Origin: an uncultured Rubripirellula sp.
GTDB taxonomy: Bacteria > Planctomycetota > Planctomycetia > Pirellulales > Pirellulaceae
DNA length: 64,000 bases
NCBI GenBank assembly: GCA_938075415.1
Contig: CALJHC010000026.1
Coordinates: 1 to 64,000 of the forward strand
Direction of reading: 5' to 3'
The notes under the pieces were generated by a model. That model saw nothing but the letters and a program-made list of their open reading frames with translations. It had not been told where the DNA came from and searched no databases. The first letter of the stretch is position 1, and every line of letters begins with the position of its first letter. Made by a program: the position numbers and the translations under genes. This document shows positions 9,363-19,403 of the stretch, piece by piece.

Positions 9363-10697
9363 TCAGGAGATCGTGCCTCCAAAGATTTCTCCGAGTCGAG
9401 AATCATCGATAGGAGGTACCCACCGAAGGTCGATGCTGAGTTCGTCTTCATCAAGTTTTGTCAGAACCGCTGGGGAGTCTTGAGCGAGTGCACGTTGCCA
9501 ACTCTGGACGCTTTTTGATGTGTGTCGAATCCGCAACTGACGTGAGGGAATTCGCCAAGATCCGCTGCTGGTTATGGTTGCATCCTTGGCTGTGACCTCG
9601 CAACTGCTGATTTGATCATTTCCACCGAGGCGACTGGCAAGACGCTCGGCTCGTGATCGTAAGTTTTCAATGTTTGTCTCTAATAACGAACGCACAGGGA
9701 TCAGTTCTGGCTCGGTTGCCTCAAGTTCAAGAGTGATCAGCATCATTAATTTGGTCGATTCATTTGCCGAAAACGCGGGCCAGAGGGGGTGGGTGTTAAG
9801 CCGGTTAATCGCTTCGGTCGGCGCCACCAAGATGCCACAGTCGGGGCCGCCGCATAGTCCGTTTCCGGGTAATGCGACCACGTCAATTCCATTCTCAATC
9901 ATGGAAACTGCGGAGGGTAGGTTGAACCGTTCTGGGTCTGCAAAGGTTGCAACAGGCAAGATCATCGCTTGGCGGGCAACTGAGGGATCTAGTGGTGAGA
10001 TTTTCGTTGTCGTTGTGCCATTGTTCGTGGAAATAATGCAACAGGGTTGCAATGATTTCACGTCATCTTCCATGACAGGATTGCTAAGGTTGACGTCATG
10101 CAGTTTCGGCACCATGTAATTGAAAATGGGTGCCACATAAGGATGATCAATGGGTGCCGGTGGGCTGTTTGCATTGGTGACGAATTGTCGATCTGGATAG
10201 AGCAGTGGGATTGAGGCAATGGCCGAAGATAAATTACTTGTGATTACAACGGATTTATCGGAACCCGAAGGAAGTAGTTTCTGCAGTCGTTGATTAAACC
10301 GACGATGGTTCATCATGCCGGCGGCAATGTCTCCCATTAGTAATTCATGGCCCGTTTCCAAGACGGACGTTGCCAGTGCCGACCCGGTACCCTCTTCATG
10401 AAATAATTCACCACTGGCGTTGATGATCGGAGTTGTGAGGGAGGATCTTCGTTGGGCCCATTTCTCAATGCTTTCTTTTCCCGCCTCGGCACGCCGCATG
10501 ATCGAGTCAATTTGTTTGGCAGCTGAATCAGGCAGTTCTTGCAGTAGTTCGCCAGCCTGGTGCTTTAATCTCTCGATCGTCTCAGGTTCGGTTGCTTTCT
10601 TTGCGACATCAGTGAGTCCACGTCGCAGTAATTCGAAAGTCCAGGGAGGGATTGCCATATTTTCGTGTGAGAGCATGAGATGAGTGTAACTGGCCAT
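9363..10697 (-). CDS. SelA-like PLP-fold protein lacking the PLP lysine
   Basis: This 444-residue protein has the layout of L-seryl-tRNA(Sec) selenium transferase (SelA). It has an N-terminal helical part with paired Ser/Lys/Ala helices, INASGELFHEEGTGSALA at about 92-109 (compare the SelA INATG block), IDVVALPGNG, and LCGGPDCGILV plus NRLNTHPL at about 281-305. In SelA the block reads SGDKLLGGPQAGI with the lysine binding PLP; here it reads PGNGLCGGPDCGI, so the lysine is Gly280 and the preceding Asp is Asn279. This suggests a non-PLP pseudoenzyme or changed chemistry. No selB, selD or tRNA(Sec) is visible. The CTGATC-rich start region is AT-poor and the ribosome site is weak. SelA fold: fairly sure; function unknown. 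Confidence 0.75.
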   Translation of the reverse strand: MASYTHLMLSHENMAIPPWTFELLRRGLTDVAKKATEPETIERLKHQAGELLQELPDSAAKQIDSIMRRAEAGKESIEKWAQRRSSLTTPIINASGELFHEEGTGSALATSVLETGHELLMGDIAAGMMNHRRFNQRLQKLLPSGSDKSVVITSNLSSAIASIPLLYPDRQFVTNANSPPAPIDHPYVAPIFNYMVPKLHDVNLSNPVMEDDVKSLQPCCIISTNNGTTTTKISPLDPSVARQAMILPVATFADPERFNLPSAVSMIENGIDVVALPGNGLCGGPDCGILVAPTEAINRLNTHPLWPAFSANESTKLMMLITLELEATEPELIPVRSLLETNIENLRSRAERLASRLGGNDQISSCEVTAKDATITSSGSWRIPSRQLRIRHTSKSVQSWQRALAQDSPAVLTKLDEDELSIDLRWVPPIDDSRLGEIFGGTIS

Positions 10698-11206
10698 ACT
10701 GATCTGATGATCAGGAAGCCTTGATCATGGTCGCTGTGGAATCAGAGAGCAAGGAGTGGCTGGGATGAATCAGGTGTGTTTGGTGACACATCAACAACTG
10801 TTTCCGGTCCGAAGTGGTGCTCGGAAATCTCGCTCTGCTTTTGGCGAGGGAAAAGCAAACGTCCGTAAACCGCAGGCTCTGTCGGCGGACGATGATTGGG
10901 GGTGGAAAAGACTCGATGAGTGGAGACGGCGTGATCCGCCTGCAAAGGTGCCGCTGACCCGATCCATTGATTGATCCCAGTTTTCGCGATGAGGTGATGT
11001 TTTGCCAAGCCTCGCTTGCTGTACTGACATGAGTCCGCCCAATTCAGTTAGCTCATCATGGTGGCACAAGATGCTGGTTTGGGCTTTGGTGGACTTCCTC
11101 CAGGGAGCTCCAGAAGTGAGCAAGAGTGTGCTGTTATTGGCAGGTTCAGTGTGCTGAAATCGCTTCACTTTGATTGGCTTGTTAGGTTGCCAGATCTCAC
11201 AGACAA
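10698..11206. other. Gene-free spacer, 509 bp
   Basis: This spacer lies between two minus-strand genes. Frames open here are short and compositionally random, with no ribosome site or family motif. I see no terminator with a T-tract for the large kinase gene that ends at 11207. Confidence 0.5.
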
Positions 11207-14200
11207 CTATGGCTCGATTTCGCTCAACGATTCTCGTTCTTGATTCACAGCATTCAAAAACTGATTCATCTCCTCAATGCTTTCTAGAATCGAATCAAGT
11301 TCATTTTGTTTTACTGCCGTTTCACAGTGCACAGCGATTTGTGACAGTTTGGGGAGTCCAACGGTTCCGCCGGATCCTTTGATCCAGTGAGCGAGTCTAG
11401 CAACCTCGATTAGGTCGCCGGTTTCGTAGGCATGTAGTAATTGAGGCAGTTCGTCAGAAACACGATCAACTAATTCGCAGGCAAATTCACGAAGCCAATT
11501 TTTGGGAAGGATCTCATTGGATTCATCTTCTTTCTTTGCTGCTGCGGTCGTCAATGACAGGTTGCTCTGTGCCTCACGAGTGTGTTTGACTTGTTCCGAT
11601 TCAACCACGTTCTCACGAGTTTGCTCTTTTCCTTTCGCGGACAACGAATTCAAATCAACCGGTAACGCTGCTCGCACCTTCTGGAGCAATGCATTGAGGT
11701 CGATGGGCTTTGCGAGATAGTCGGAGCAACCGGCGTTTTTGCATTTTTGATCATCACCGGCCATCGCATTAGCTGTCATGGCAATGATTGGCTTTGTGAA
11801 CCCTCGTTTTCTTAATTCGCGAGCCGCCGTGTAGCCATCCATGATTGGCATCTGCATATCGAGGAGGACGACGTCGGCATCATTGCCATGATCCATCAAT
11901 TCCTCAATTGCCTCTCTTCCGTCTTTGGCATTGGAAACGCTTGCGCCCGAATCGGAGAGGAGAAGATGAATCAGGTCACGGTTGGTTGGTTGATCGTCCA
12001 CAACCAAAACCCGCATCCCTTTCAAGCAGACTTCTTTGAAATCTTGATTGCGAGACTGGGTGGTGATTTGTCGAGCTTCTTCGGCTGAAAGCGTTTTCGA
12101 GTCCTCTGGGATTTCAGTGGCGAGGTCCAGCGTGATCACCGTACCGCAACCGGCTTCGCTGTCAATTCCGAGGGTTCCACCAAGACGTTCCGCGAGCCCT
12201 TTGCTGATGGATAATCCCAGTCCAGTCCCGCCGTACTTACGAGTTGTGGAGGTGTCGGCCTGAGTGAAGGGCTCGAAAATCCGCCCCATCTGCTCGGCGG
12301 TCATGCCAATCCCGGTATCTCGAACGGAAATCTCTAAACGTCGTTGCCTTGGACCCTCTGACGCAGCGGTAAGGTTGACGCTAACGCCGCCGTCGGTGGT
12401 GAACTTGATTGCGTTGCCAATCAGATTGGTAAGGATTTGTCGTAGGCGAGTTGGGTCATTGATTATGGTTTCTGGGACTTGGCTGTTGATGTTCAGTTCT
12501 AGTCCGATTTTCCTTTCGATGGCTTGAGATTGCATGGATGCAACAATGTCACCGATCAGCCATGCGGGTGAACATGGTACTAATTCGACTTCGACCTGAT
12601 CCGCTTCGATTTTGGAGAGATCGAGGATTTCGTTTAGTAAATGCAGTAGGTGCGTACCATTTGAATGAATCGTTTCTAAATGTCTCTTGCGATCGGCGTC
12701 GTTGTGGATGACACCACGCAGCAATAGCTCGGTGAAGCCAAGAACGGCGGCGATGGGGGTTCGGATTTCATGACTCATTCTTGCAAGGAAACTACTCTTA
12801 GCCTCGTTGGCAGCCTCGGCAACTTCCTTGGAAACTTTTAGTTTCTCTTGTGCTGCTCGCAATTGATTCGCCGTATTTTCCAGTTCCTTGGAACGTTCGA
12901 CGACCGCTGCGGTGCGGTTTTCTACTTTTCTTTCCAGATTGAGATTCAAATCTTTCAGCTGCAAGAAGCCATCCGCTTTTTCCAGAGCCGCACCGGTCGC
13001 GGTGGTGATGTAATCAGCGATTCGCAACTCATCATTTCTAAATACACCGGAGAATCGCGTATTTGTCAGATAGAGGTAGGCAGCCACTTTGCCGCTTACC
13101 ACGATGGGGCTGCATAGAAAACTACCGCTTAGTTTTGTGGTGACGCCACGATGTGTATGTTCTGCCTGATCGCAGATGTAGGTCGCGTTGCTTTCCTGCG
13201 TGCTGGCAAGGATTGCCGGGTCGAATTGAGCATCAACAGGAAAAGTGATTACAGGTTGTTCATCGGACGCCAGTTGGACTAAACACACACTTTCAACGCG
13301 TAAGATGCGCTGACAGGCGTCGGAGGCGGCCTGATAAATTTCTTTGGGCAAGACACTGGTTGAAATTTCTCGCCCCACTTCCAACAGGGAATCAAAACGG
13401 TCTAACAGCGAGATGGATTTACGTTGATCGCCGACGCTGACTGACAGTTGTAATCGCGAGACAAGATCACTCGCGGCGGCGATTGCCTCGGGATCAACCC
13501 GCCAACCCAGTTCCAGCGCGAATTCTTTTTTTAGAATTTGAGTCAACGCATATTCGAAGGATGCCTTTTGTCTTTTCGAAGTCTCCAAGCTTTTTGCAAA
13601 GTACCGCTTTGAAAGTTTTACGCGTCCGGTCATTGCTGCTGCGGCTGCGTATTCTCGATAAGCGTGCGGCTGTTCATTGGTGAACCGGTTTGCAATACGC
13701 ACGGCTTGTTGACAAGTCTTGTAGAGGGCGCGAGTGCTACTGCGGTGAGCCGAACGTGATTTCGGCGGATTATTTTCGAGTTCCAATCTCATCGCTGAGC
13801 ATAGCCACGCATAGCAGGGACTAACGTAGGTGTTGCTGACTTTCGCCCTTTCCGACTGTTGAATAGCCCCCTGAAGGCATTCAATGGATCGGCTGAACTG
13901 TTTCTGATAGAACGCCTTGATTCCTTGAGCGAGTTTGACCTGGCAATGACGTTGGTGATCGTAAATATTGCGTTCGAGTTCAACGCGAATCACTTCATCG
14001 GGGATTTCTCCCAGTGAGGCGCGGGCCCAGACATCAAGCACATTCCCAGTTGCCTGATAGTCACCGCGACGCAGTGCAGAGTGATAGTTAAGTTTCGCCT
14101 GTTCGACCGACTCTTCGAGTCGGCCAAGCCGGTAAAGGGCAGCCGATAATTGGTAACGCCCGATATGGACTTCCCAGTAATCGCCTGTTCGCTCCAAAAT

Positions 14201-17119
14201 CTCGACTGCATGTCCGGCCTCGGTCACGCATCGTTCAAACTGCGAGAAAGAATAGAGGAAGATACTGAGGAAGTTGCGAGACTGGCCTTGGCCCCAAATG
14301 TCCTGCAATTCCTCTCGGATTTGAAGTGATTTTTGCGCATACCGAAGTCCTCGAGTCTGCCATCTCAGCAGTGTCATTCCCGGTGCGTGTTCGGAATAGC
14401 ATTGAGCTAGGTGTTCAGTGGGTTCGTAGACTTCGGCGAGGTTGAGGCCGCGCAGGTGAGCCCAAAGGGTTCGGTACTTATCTCGTGTGTACCAGTAGAC
14501 ATGTGCGACGCGGCTGTAGAGCGACAGGACCATCGCATCTTCGGCGTTTTTCAGCCTGCCTTTTCTTGCGCAAAGAATTGGGAAGCAACTGTGGAGTCCC
14601 TGCTTCATAATCTCCTTACCAAGGTCCCACCATTTTGAACCTCTGCGGTTGGAAATGGGATGTCCGAGTTGCTTGAGTGATGCCTCGAATCGTTCGGCTG
14701 CTTGGTCCTTATTTCCACGTTTAAAATAGAGGTCACCCTGCCTGAGAGCGGTGGCGGCTTTTTCCAGTTCTGTCTTTGCACTTTCCGATGCTTTGTCGAG
14801 CCAGACTTGGCAGCCATCGTATTCACCTTGAAGAAGCAGGACATCTGCCATCATCATTTCAACACGATGCCGGGTTTTTTTGGTGGCATGCTCAAACGCT
14901 CGAATACTGATGCTGAGTTGTGATTGAGCGATATCAAGTGAGAATCGTTTTCGGGCGATTTCCGCAGCTTTGATCGAATGTGGTAACGCGAGTTCACGTA
15001 AATTTGCGGCATCAAAATGATAGGCAAGATCAAACACGCGAGATGGCGAGGTTTCTTCGAGCTGCCGTCCAAAACGCCCATGCATCTCCCGGATGGTTTC
15101 GTTCGGGATTTCCTGAAGAATTGTTTCGCGTATTTTGTCATGGACAAAGGAAACCAAGCTGTTGGGCCGCATCCAAACGAGTCGTTGTTTTCTCGCTTGT
15201 TGCAGGATGGCGGCAGCTTCTTCTGTGGTCATTCCGGCCAGGTCAGTGGCCGCATCGCTGTTGAAATCTTTTCCGATGACCGCAGCTGCGACCATGAGTC
15301 GTTTTGATGCTTCGGGTAGTTGGGAAAGTCGTTCAGCAAGGATTTGGCCAGCGTCCTCGGCCGCTTGAAACGAGGTCAAGTTTTCGGTGTTGATTCGCCA
15401 ATGCTTCTCTTCTGCCGTGAGAACTTGCGACTCCACCATCCCGCGAAGCACGGCGGTTGCCATGAAGGGGCTGCCTTCGGCGTACTGTTGGACGACCTCG
15501 ATCGCTTCTGATGGTAAAGGACCCGCCATCGACTCAGCGAGTTGACGTACGGCATTGGTGCCGATGGGTCCCAAATTGATTTGCGTTGCGTTTTTGAGAA
15601 GCTTGGTGAGTTCCAAGCTGATTCCTTCTAGCGGTCGACAGACGACCATCAAGGCGAGATTGTTCGCAATGGTCCGTGTCACTGCACCCAGAACTCGCTT
15701 GGATTGGTCATCCATCCACTGAGCATCGTCCAGTGTCAGCAGGACAGGACGGTGCATCTTTCCAAGGGATGTGAACACTTTGGTGAACGAATCAATGACA
15801 CGATCCTGGCCGGACTCGTCTGGTCCCGAAATCGTTTTGCCTTGCCAACCAAAAACAGATGCCAGTGTTGGCATCGTTGTAATGATTTCTTCACGATGTG
15901 ATTCCAGTCGCCGCTTTACTTCCTCGCGATAAGTGGCATCCCGGCGTAGTGCGTTGGATAGCTGGTCGACCATTTGAAGCCAAGGAGCACTCGGTTCCTG
16001 AGCTGCATGTTGAGAGCAACGACCGTGCAGAATGAAGAAATTGCGTCTTGCTGCGATGCGAGAAATTTCGGTCAGCAGTCGTGTTTTTCCAATCCCCGAG
16101 GGGCTGCTGATCAGGCAACGACTATTACCGCCTCGCTCGGATCCGGTTAATTGATCCTTTAACTTCGCGATTGTCTCCTCGCGACCGACAAAAGCGGGGT
16201 CAATCAAAGCGATTCGATGATCGGCGCTGCCAATCACAAATTCTGACTCGCTAATCTTACCATCGATTATGTTTAAGATTTGCTGGGCATCCCAGAGGGC
16301 CGCGCTAGCAGTTTGGTAGCGATCACGCGGTTCTTTCTGGATCAGTTTTTCAACAAACTGAAGAATGATCGACGGTGTGTCGTTAGCGTATCTTCCTTCG
16401 TCTGGATTAGATGTCATGTGTTGATAAAGAATCTCACTGACATCGCCGTCAAAGGCTGCAGCCCCGGCTAGAGCCGCATCAAGCACGTATCCGAGCGAAT
16501 AAAGATCAGATGATTCGCCAACGTCATGATCGATCACACCGGATAGTTCGGGTGATGTAAAGGATGCACATTCCCTTCCCAAACGATTGTTGTGTCCAAA
16601 AACTTCTGGACGCCATAGAGGAACGTATCCGCATAGTGTCGCTTCACCATTAGAGTTGATGATGATGTTGGATGGACGAATGTCCCGATGCACACAGCCC
16701 ACGCGGTGCACATTGCTTAACGCCGTCAGTAAGTCACAGGCGAGTCGGATCGTTTCGCGAACACTGAGGGCTTTTCGATGAAACTTCGCCGCGAGTGATT
16801 CACCGGGAATGAAGCGATAGGAGACCCGCACCACCGATTCATGGATTTTGAAATCAATGGGTTGGGAATAATTGGCACAGCGGATTCCCGAAGTAAGACG
16901 CGCTTCATTTTCGAATCTCTGAAATCCGCTTTCAAAGAAAAGATCTTTTGGAACCTCGCGCACGATCAATCGCTGACCATCCCGCAGATCTTCTGCGAGA
17001 TAGCAGTTGACGATGGAGTCGTCGGACAGCTCGTGAAGAATCTTGTACTGATTCTTCGAGAGTTGTTCGTTCGGCATGACTGAGGTGGAAGGTTGTGGCG
17101 GAGGTTTCAAATTTGGCAT
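11207..17119 (-). CDS. Giant hybrid: pseudokinase-AAA-TPR-GAF-histidine kinase-REC-HPt
   Basis: This single chain has 1970 residues. Domains in order: a Ser/Thr-kinase fold at 25-285; an AAA/NTPase at 310-600 with Walker A SPSGIGKT (Lys345); a TPR-like helical region about 700-1215; GAF 1245-1390; a coiled coil 1400-1440; HisKA with MSHEIRTP (His1450); HATPase_c 1560-1680 with NAIKF, DTGIGM and GTGLGLS; a receiver domain 1701-1820 with Asp1754 in VVLLDMQMP; and an HPt domain with AHWIKGSGG (His1911). The kinase keeps HRDxxxxN (Asp146) and SPE, but the VAIK lysine is Arg54 and DFG is missing. It resembles the PknB-AAA-GAF-HK hybrids of cyanobacteria, myxobacteria and planctomycetes. No membrane segment, so it is a cytoplasmic sensor with an internal phosphorelay. 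A second ATG lies at residue 15. Confidence 0.93.
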   Translation of the reverse strand: MPNLKPPPQPSTSVMPNEQLSKNQYKILHELSDDSIVNCYLAEDLRDGQRLIVREVPKDLFFESGFQRFENEARLTSGIRCANYSQPIDFKIHESVVRVSYRFIPGESLAAKFHRKALSVRETIRLACDLLTALSNVHRVGCVHRDIRPSNIIINSNGEATLCGYVPLWRPEVFGHNNRLGRECASFTSPELSGVIDHDVGESSDLYSLGYVLDAALAGAAAFDGDVSEILYQHMTSNPDEGRYANDTPSIILQFVEKLIQKEPRDRYQTASAALWDAQQILNIIDGKISESEFVIGSADHRIALIDPAFVGREETIAKLKDQLTGSERGGNSRCLISSPSGIGKTRLLTEISRIAARRNFFILHGRCSQHAAQEPSAPWLQMVDQLSNALRRDATYREEVKRRLESHREEIITTMPTLASVFGWQGKTISGPDESGQDRVIDSFTKVFTSLGKMHRPVLLTLDDAQWMDDQSKRVLGAVTRTIANNLALMVVCRPLEGISLELTKLLKNATQINLGPIGTNAVRQLAESMAGPLPSEAIEVVQQYAEGSPFMATAVLRGMVESQVLTAEEKHWRINTENLTSFQAAEDAGQILAERLSQLPEASKRLMVAAAVIGKDFNSDAATDLAGMTTEEAAAILQQARKQRLVWMRPNSLVSFVHDKIRETILQEIPNETIREMHGRFGRQLEETSPSRVFDLAYHFDAANLRELALPHSIKAAEIARKRFSLDIAQSQLSISIRAFEHATKKTRHRVEMMMADVLLLQGEYDGCQVWLDKASESAKTELEKAATALRQGDLYFKRGNKDQAAERFEASLKQLGHPISNRRGSKWWDLGKEIMKQGLHSCFPILCARKGRLKNAEDAMVLSLYSRVAHVYWYTRDKYRTLWAHLRGLNLAEVYEPTEHLAQCYSEHAPGMTLLRWQTRGLRYAQKSLQIREELQDIWGQGQSRNFLSIFLYSFSQFERCVTEAGHAVEILERTGDYWEVHIGRYQLSAALYRLGRLEESVEQAKLNYHSALRRGDYQATGNVLDVWARASLGEIPDEVIRVELERNIYDHQRHCQVKLAQGIKAFYQKQFSRSIECLQGAIQQSERAKVSNTYVSPCYAWLCSAMRLELENNPPKSRSAHRSSTRALYKTCQQAVRIANRFTNEQPHAYREYAAAAAMTGRVKLSKRYFAKSLETSKRQKASFEYALTQILKKEFALELGWRVDPEAIAAASDLVSRLQLSVSVGDQRKSISLLDRFDSLLEVGREISTSVLPKEIYQAASDACQRILRVESVCLVQLASDEQPVITFPVDAQFDPAILASTQESNATYICDQAEHTHRGVTTKLSGSFLCSPIVVSGKVAAYLYLTNTRFSGVFRNDELRIADYITTATGAALEKADGFLQLKDLNLNLERKVENRTAAVVERSKELENTANQLRAAQEKLKVSKEVAEAANEAKSSFLARMSHEIRTPIAAVLGFTELLLRGVIHNDADRKRHLETIHSNGTHLLHLLNEILDLSKIEADQVEVELVPCSPAWLIGDIVASMQSQAIERKIGLELNINSQVPETIINDPTRLRQILTNLIGNAIKFTTDGGVSVNLTAASEGPRQRRLEISVRDTGIGMTAEQMGRIFEPFTQADTSTTRKYGGTGLGLSISKGLAERLGGTLGIDSEAGCGTVITLDLATEIPEDSKTLSAEEARQITTQSRNQDFKEVCLKGMRVLVVDDQPTNRDLIHLLLSDSGASVSNAKDGREAIEELMDHGNDADVVLLDMQMPIMDGYTAARELRKRGFTKPIIAMTANAMAGDDQKCKNAGCSDYLAKPIDLNALLQKVRAALPVDLNSLSAKGKEQTRENVVESEQVKHTREAQSNLSLTTAAAKKEDESNEILPKNWLREFACELVDRVSDELPQLLHAYETGDLIEVARLAHWIKGSGGTVGLPKLSQIAVHCETAVKQNELDSILESIEEMNQFLNAVNQERESLSEIEP

Positions 17120-17437
17120 CAGGCATCAAGTTACCGCTGGCAAATTGTCATAACGGTTGTGTCGATTCTGAGAATTAAAAGTGAAACGAACGAGTTAAAG
17201 GTGTTACGAGTCCACCGGAAGCCTAGATTGCTATTCCTTCACTCACCCGAAATATCTCCACGAGTTTCGTTGTCTTTTCAGGAAGCGTCCCGGTTTTAGC
17301 GATTCAATCCACCAAGACGCTGCTACAAATCTTCACGGGCCCATCACGTTGGTGCGACTTTAGATAATTCGCACAACAAATGGGAGAAAATTGATGTCTG
17401 TGGAAAACATCTGGCACGGCCAGGTCTTGGGGGATTC
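17120..17437. other. Divergent promoter region, 318 bp
   Basis: This region separates the divergent hybrid kinase and hotdog-methyltransferase genes and must carry both promoters. No hairpin, repeat or convincing ORF was seen. Confidence 0.5.
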
Positions 17438-18817
17438 ATGATTGTTTCACAATTCAGCGATAGCGGGATTTCTTGGTCGCAGGATTACGACTCCCGAGTC
17501 AATCCAGCATTGATGACACGGCTTCTGCATGAGGCAATACCTGTCCTTCAATGGACGGGTTGGCGAGTGTTGGAGGTTGAGGAGGGTGGTTGCACCACTG
17601 AATTACCTCTGAATCATGCAACCACCAATCAGCATGGAACGCATCAGGCTGCGCTCCTTTCCTTATCCGCCGACTACACCGGTGGTCTGGCATTGGCCAC
17701 TCTGCTGCGTGGTGTGCCATTCGCTGGGGTTCATCCATGCAACGAAGACAATTCTGCGTCTCTCTGGCTTGCCGCGATGGACGTGCGTTACAAAAGCCCC
17801 AGCACGGGGCATGTCACCGCGACGTGCCATATTTCAGAAGAGACTGCCACGATGGTTCGGCAACGCTACTTCGCTGGAAAACGAGTGCTTGTCACGTTGC
17901 CTGTTGTTTTCAGATCCAACAACGAAGTGGTTGCCGAAGCAGAGATGAAGTACTTTGCCCAACCCTCAATTCAGTTGAAGCCGACGCGTGAGAAGCCGGC
18001 AATCAATCCCTTGTTTAAGCACAAGCTGAAGGCTTCAGCTCGAATGATTGCCGGGTTGAGAGCATCGACTGACAGTTCCTACGTCCGCTTGGATGACGCC
18101 CACGAGCGTCACGCTGCTGGACCGCATGGTGAGTTGTTAGCAAAACGACTCCAGCGAATTCTTCCGCATTTGCAGCAAACCGTCGCTGCGAGAACGAAGC
18201 ACATTGACGAGACGCTGGCGAGCGTCCCGGGACTGCAGCAAGTGGTCCTGTTGGGAGCTGGACTGGATATGCGACCCTTTCGATTGTGCCAAGAGCTCGG
18301 CCGGCCGACATTCTTTGAGATGGACTTGCCGGAAATGTTAGAAGAACGCACTCGTGTCATTTCGCAGTTGCAGGATCGACCGGTGGTGCAACGTCGAATG
18401 GTGGCGGCGGATTTCAAGCGTGATGACCTAGCTTCGGTTTTACTTCGGCACCCCGATTTCAAACCGAATTTACCCACGGCAATCGTCTACGAAGGTTGCT
18501 CGATGTATTTCACGGAGCAAGAAAATCGTGAAATCTTGACGCTTATCTCTCAGCTGCTGCAACACCCAGATTCCTGCCTTTGGTCCGACATGGTCACGCA
18601 GAATGTGGTGGATGGCACGACGGAAGTGAGAGAGATCGCTGCATTCGTCGAGGGAATGGATCAGCTGGGTGAGAAATTTATTTTTGGATGTGATGACCCG
18701 AGCTCATTTTTCACCGACTGTGGCTATCAGAAATCGGAAGTCGTTACCGCTCAGGATTACCTCGCTAGCGAAGATCCCACATTCTCTGCCTATCGATTTG
18801 TGGTTTCAAAACGCTAA
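17438..18817 (+). CDS. Hotdog (DUF4442-like) - LCMT/PPM1 methyltransferase fusion
   Basis: This is a 459-residue fusion. Residues ~20-175 look like a PaaI/DUF4442 hotdog thioesterase-like domain (ELPLNHATTNQHGTHQAALL, then strands DVRYKSPSTGHVTATCHIS and RVLVTLPVVFRSNNEVVAEAE). Residues ~190-455 match the leucine carboxyl methyltransferase/TIGR00027 class of SAM-dependent methyltransferases, with VVLLGAGLDMRPFRL (SAM loop), FFEMDLPEMLEER, VAADFKRDDL and IVYEGCSMYFTEQE. The LCMT family methylates carboxylates or polyketide-like acids. Together they suggest handling of an acyl thioester and methylation of an acid, but this is inference. The ATG follows a GGGGG-rich site. No operon partner. Confidence 0.85.
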   Translation: MIVSQFSDSGISWSQDYDSRVNPALMTRLLHEAIPVLQWTGWRVLEVEEGGCTTELPLNHATTNQHGTHQAALLSLSADYTGGLALATLLRGVPFAGVHPCNEDNSASLWLAAMDVRYKSPSTGHVTATCHISEETATMVRQRYFAGKRVLVTLPVVFRSNNEVVAEAEMKYFAQPSIQLKPTREKPAINPLFKHKLKASARMIAGLRASTDSSYVRLDDAHERHAAGPHGELLAKRLQRILPHLQQTVAARTKHIDETLASVPGLQQVVLLGAGLDMRPFRLCQELGRPTFFEMDLPEMLEERTRVISQLQDRPVVQRRMVAADFKRDDLASVLLRHPDFKPNLPTAIVYEGCSMYFTEQENREILTLISQLLQHPDSCLWSDMVTQNVVDGTTEVREIAAFVEGMDQLGEKFIFGCDDPSSFFTDCGYQKSEVVTAQDYLASEDPTFSAYRFVVSKR

Positions 18818-19403
18818 TCGGTTTTGGCTAGCTCTCGCTGACCACCCTGCCCGCAGGAATCAGATTTTCACCAGGTCCAGCTGTTCTCAAACTGCCGGCT
18901 CCAGCATGGAAACTGGCGGCAACGATGTGCCGTGAGGAAAAGAGATATCGCTGAATCAATTGCGGCTATCTGGTAACGTCCACGGATTAATTGTCTGAGT
19001 GAATTTTCCGGGGAACCTGGTCTCTTTCATCGGTGGCTACGCACTAGCGGTGGAGTGGCGATGTTGGACGGTGATCATTGACACTGTTCTGATGCTTGGC
19101 CACCGTGCAGCCAGATTACCTTCTTGCAGCCTCGATAACTCCGTGCAGTCAGATTATCGTCCTCCGGCGGGAATCCCCACTAGTTTTGTGTGGAATACTT
19201 GGACATGCAGGTTCAGAGGTGGATGAGATGGTCTGCAACATAGACAGCTACACCATCCCAAGAGAGAACTCCAGTAACGATTGGCATCGTCTCGCCATGG
19301 CTTGCTTTTAAAAAACTGATTGAAAACGATGGAGGCGCGGGTTTCGATCTTGGGTCTGTTTCATGTTCAGCATGCGAGTTACGTCGCGATGTTTTGACCT
19401 ACA
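18818..19403. other. Gene-free spacer, 586 bp
   Basis: This spacer lies between convergent genes. It contains an imperfect 45-bp-spaced repeat (CCGTGCAGCCAGATTA near 19102 and CCGTGCAGTCAGATTA near 19140). No credible gene or terminator was recognised. Confidence 0.5.

Noticed and set aside
9363-10697. Selenocysteine system at this locus
   Set aside because: A SelA-like gene is present, but it lacks the key lysine, and no selB, selD, tRNA(Sec) or in-frame TGA selenoprotein was seen.
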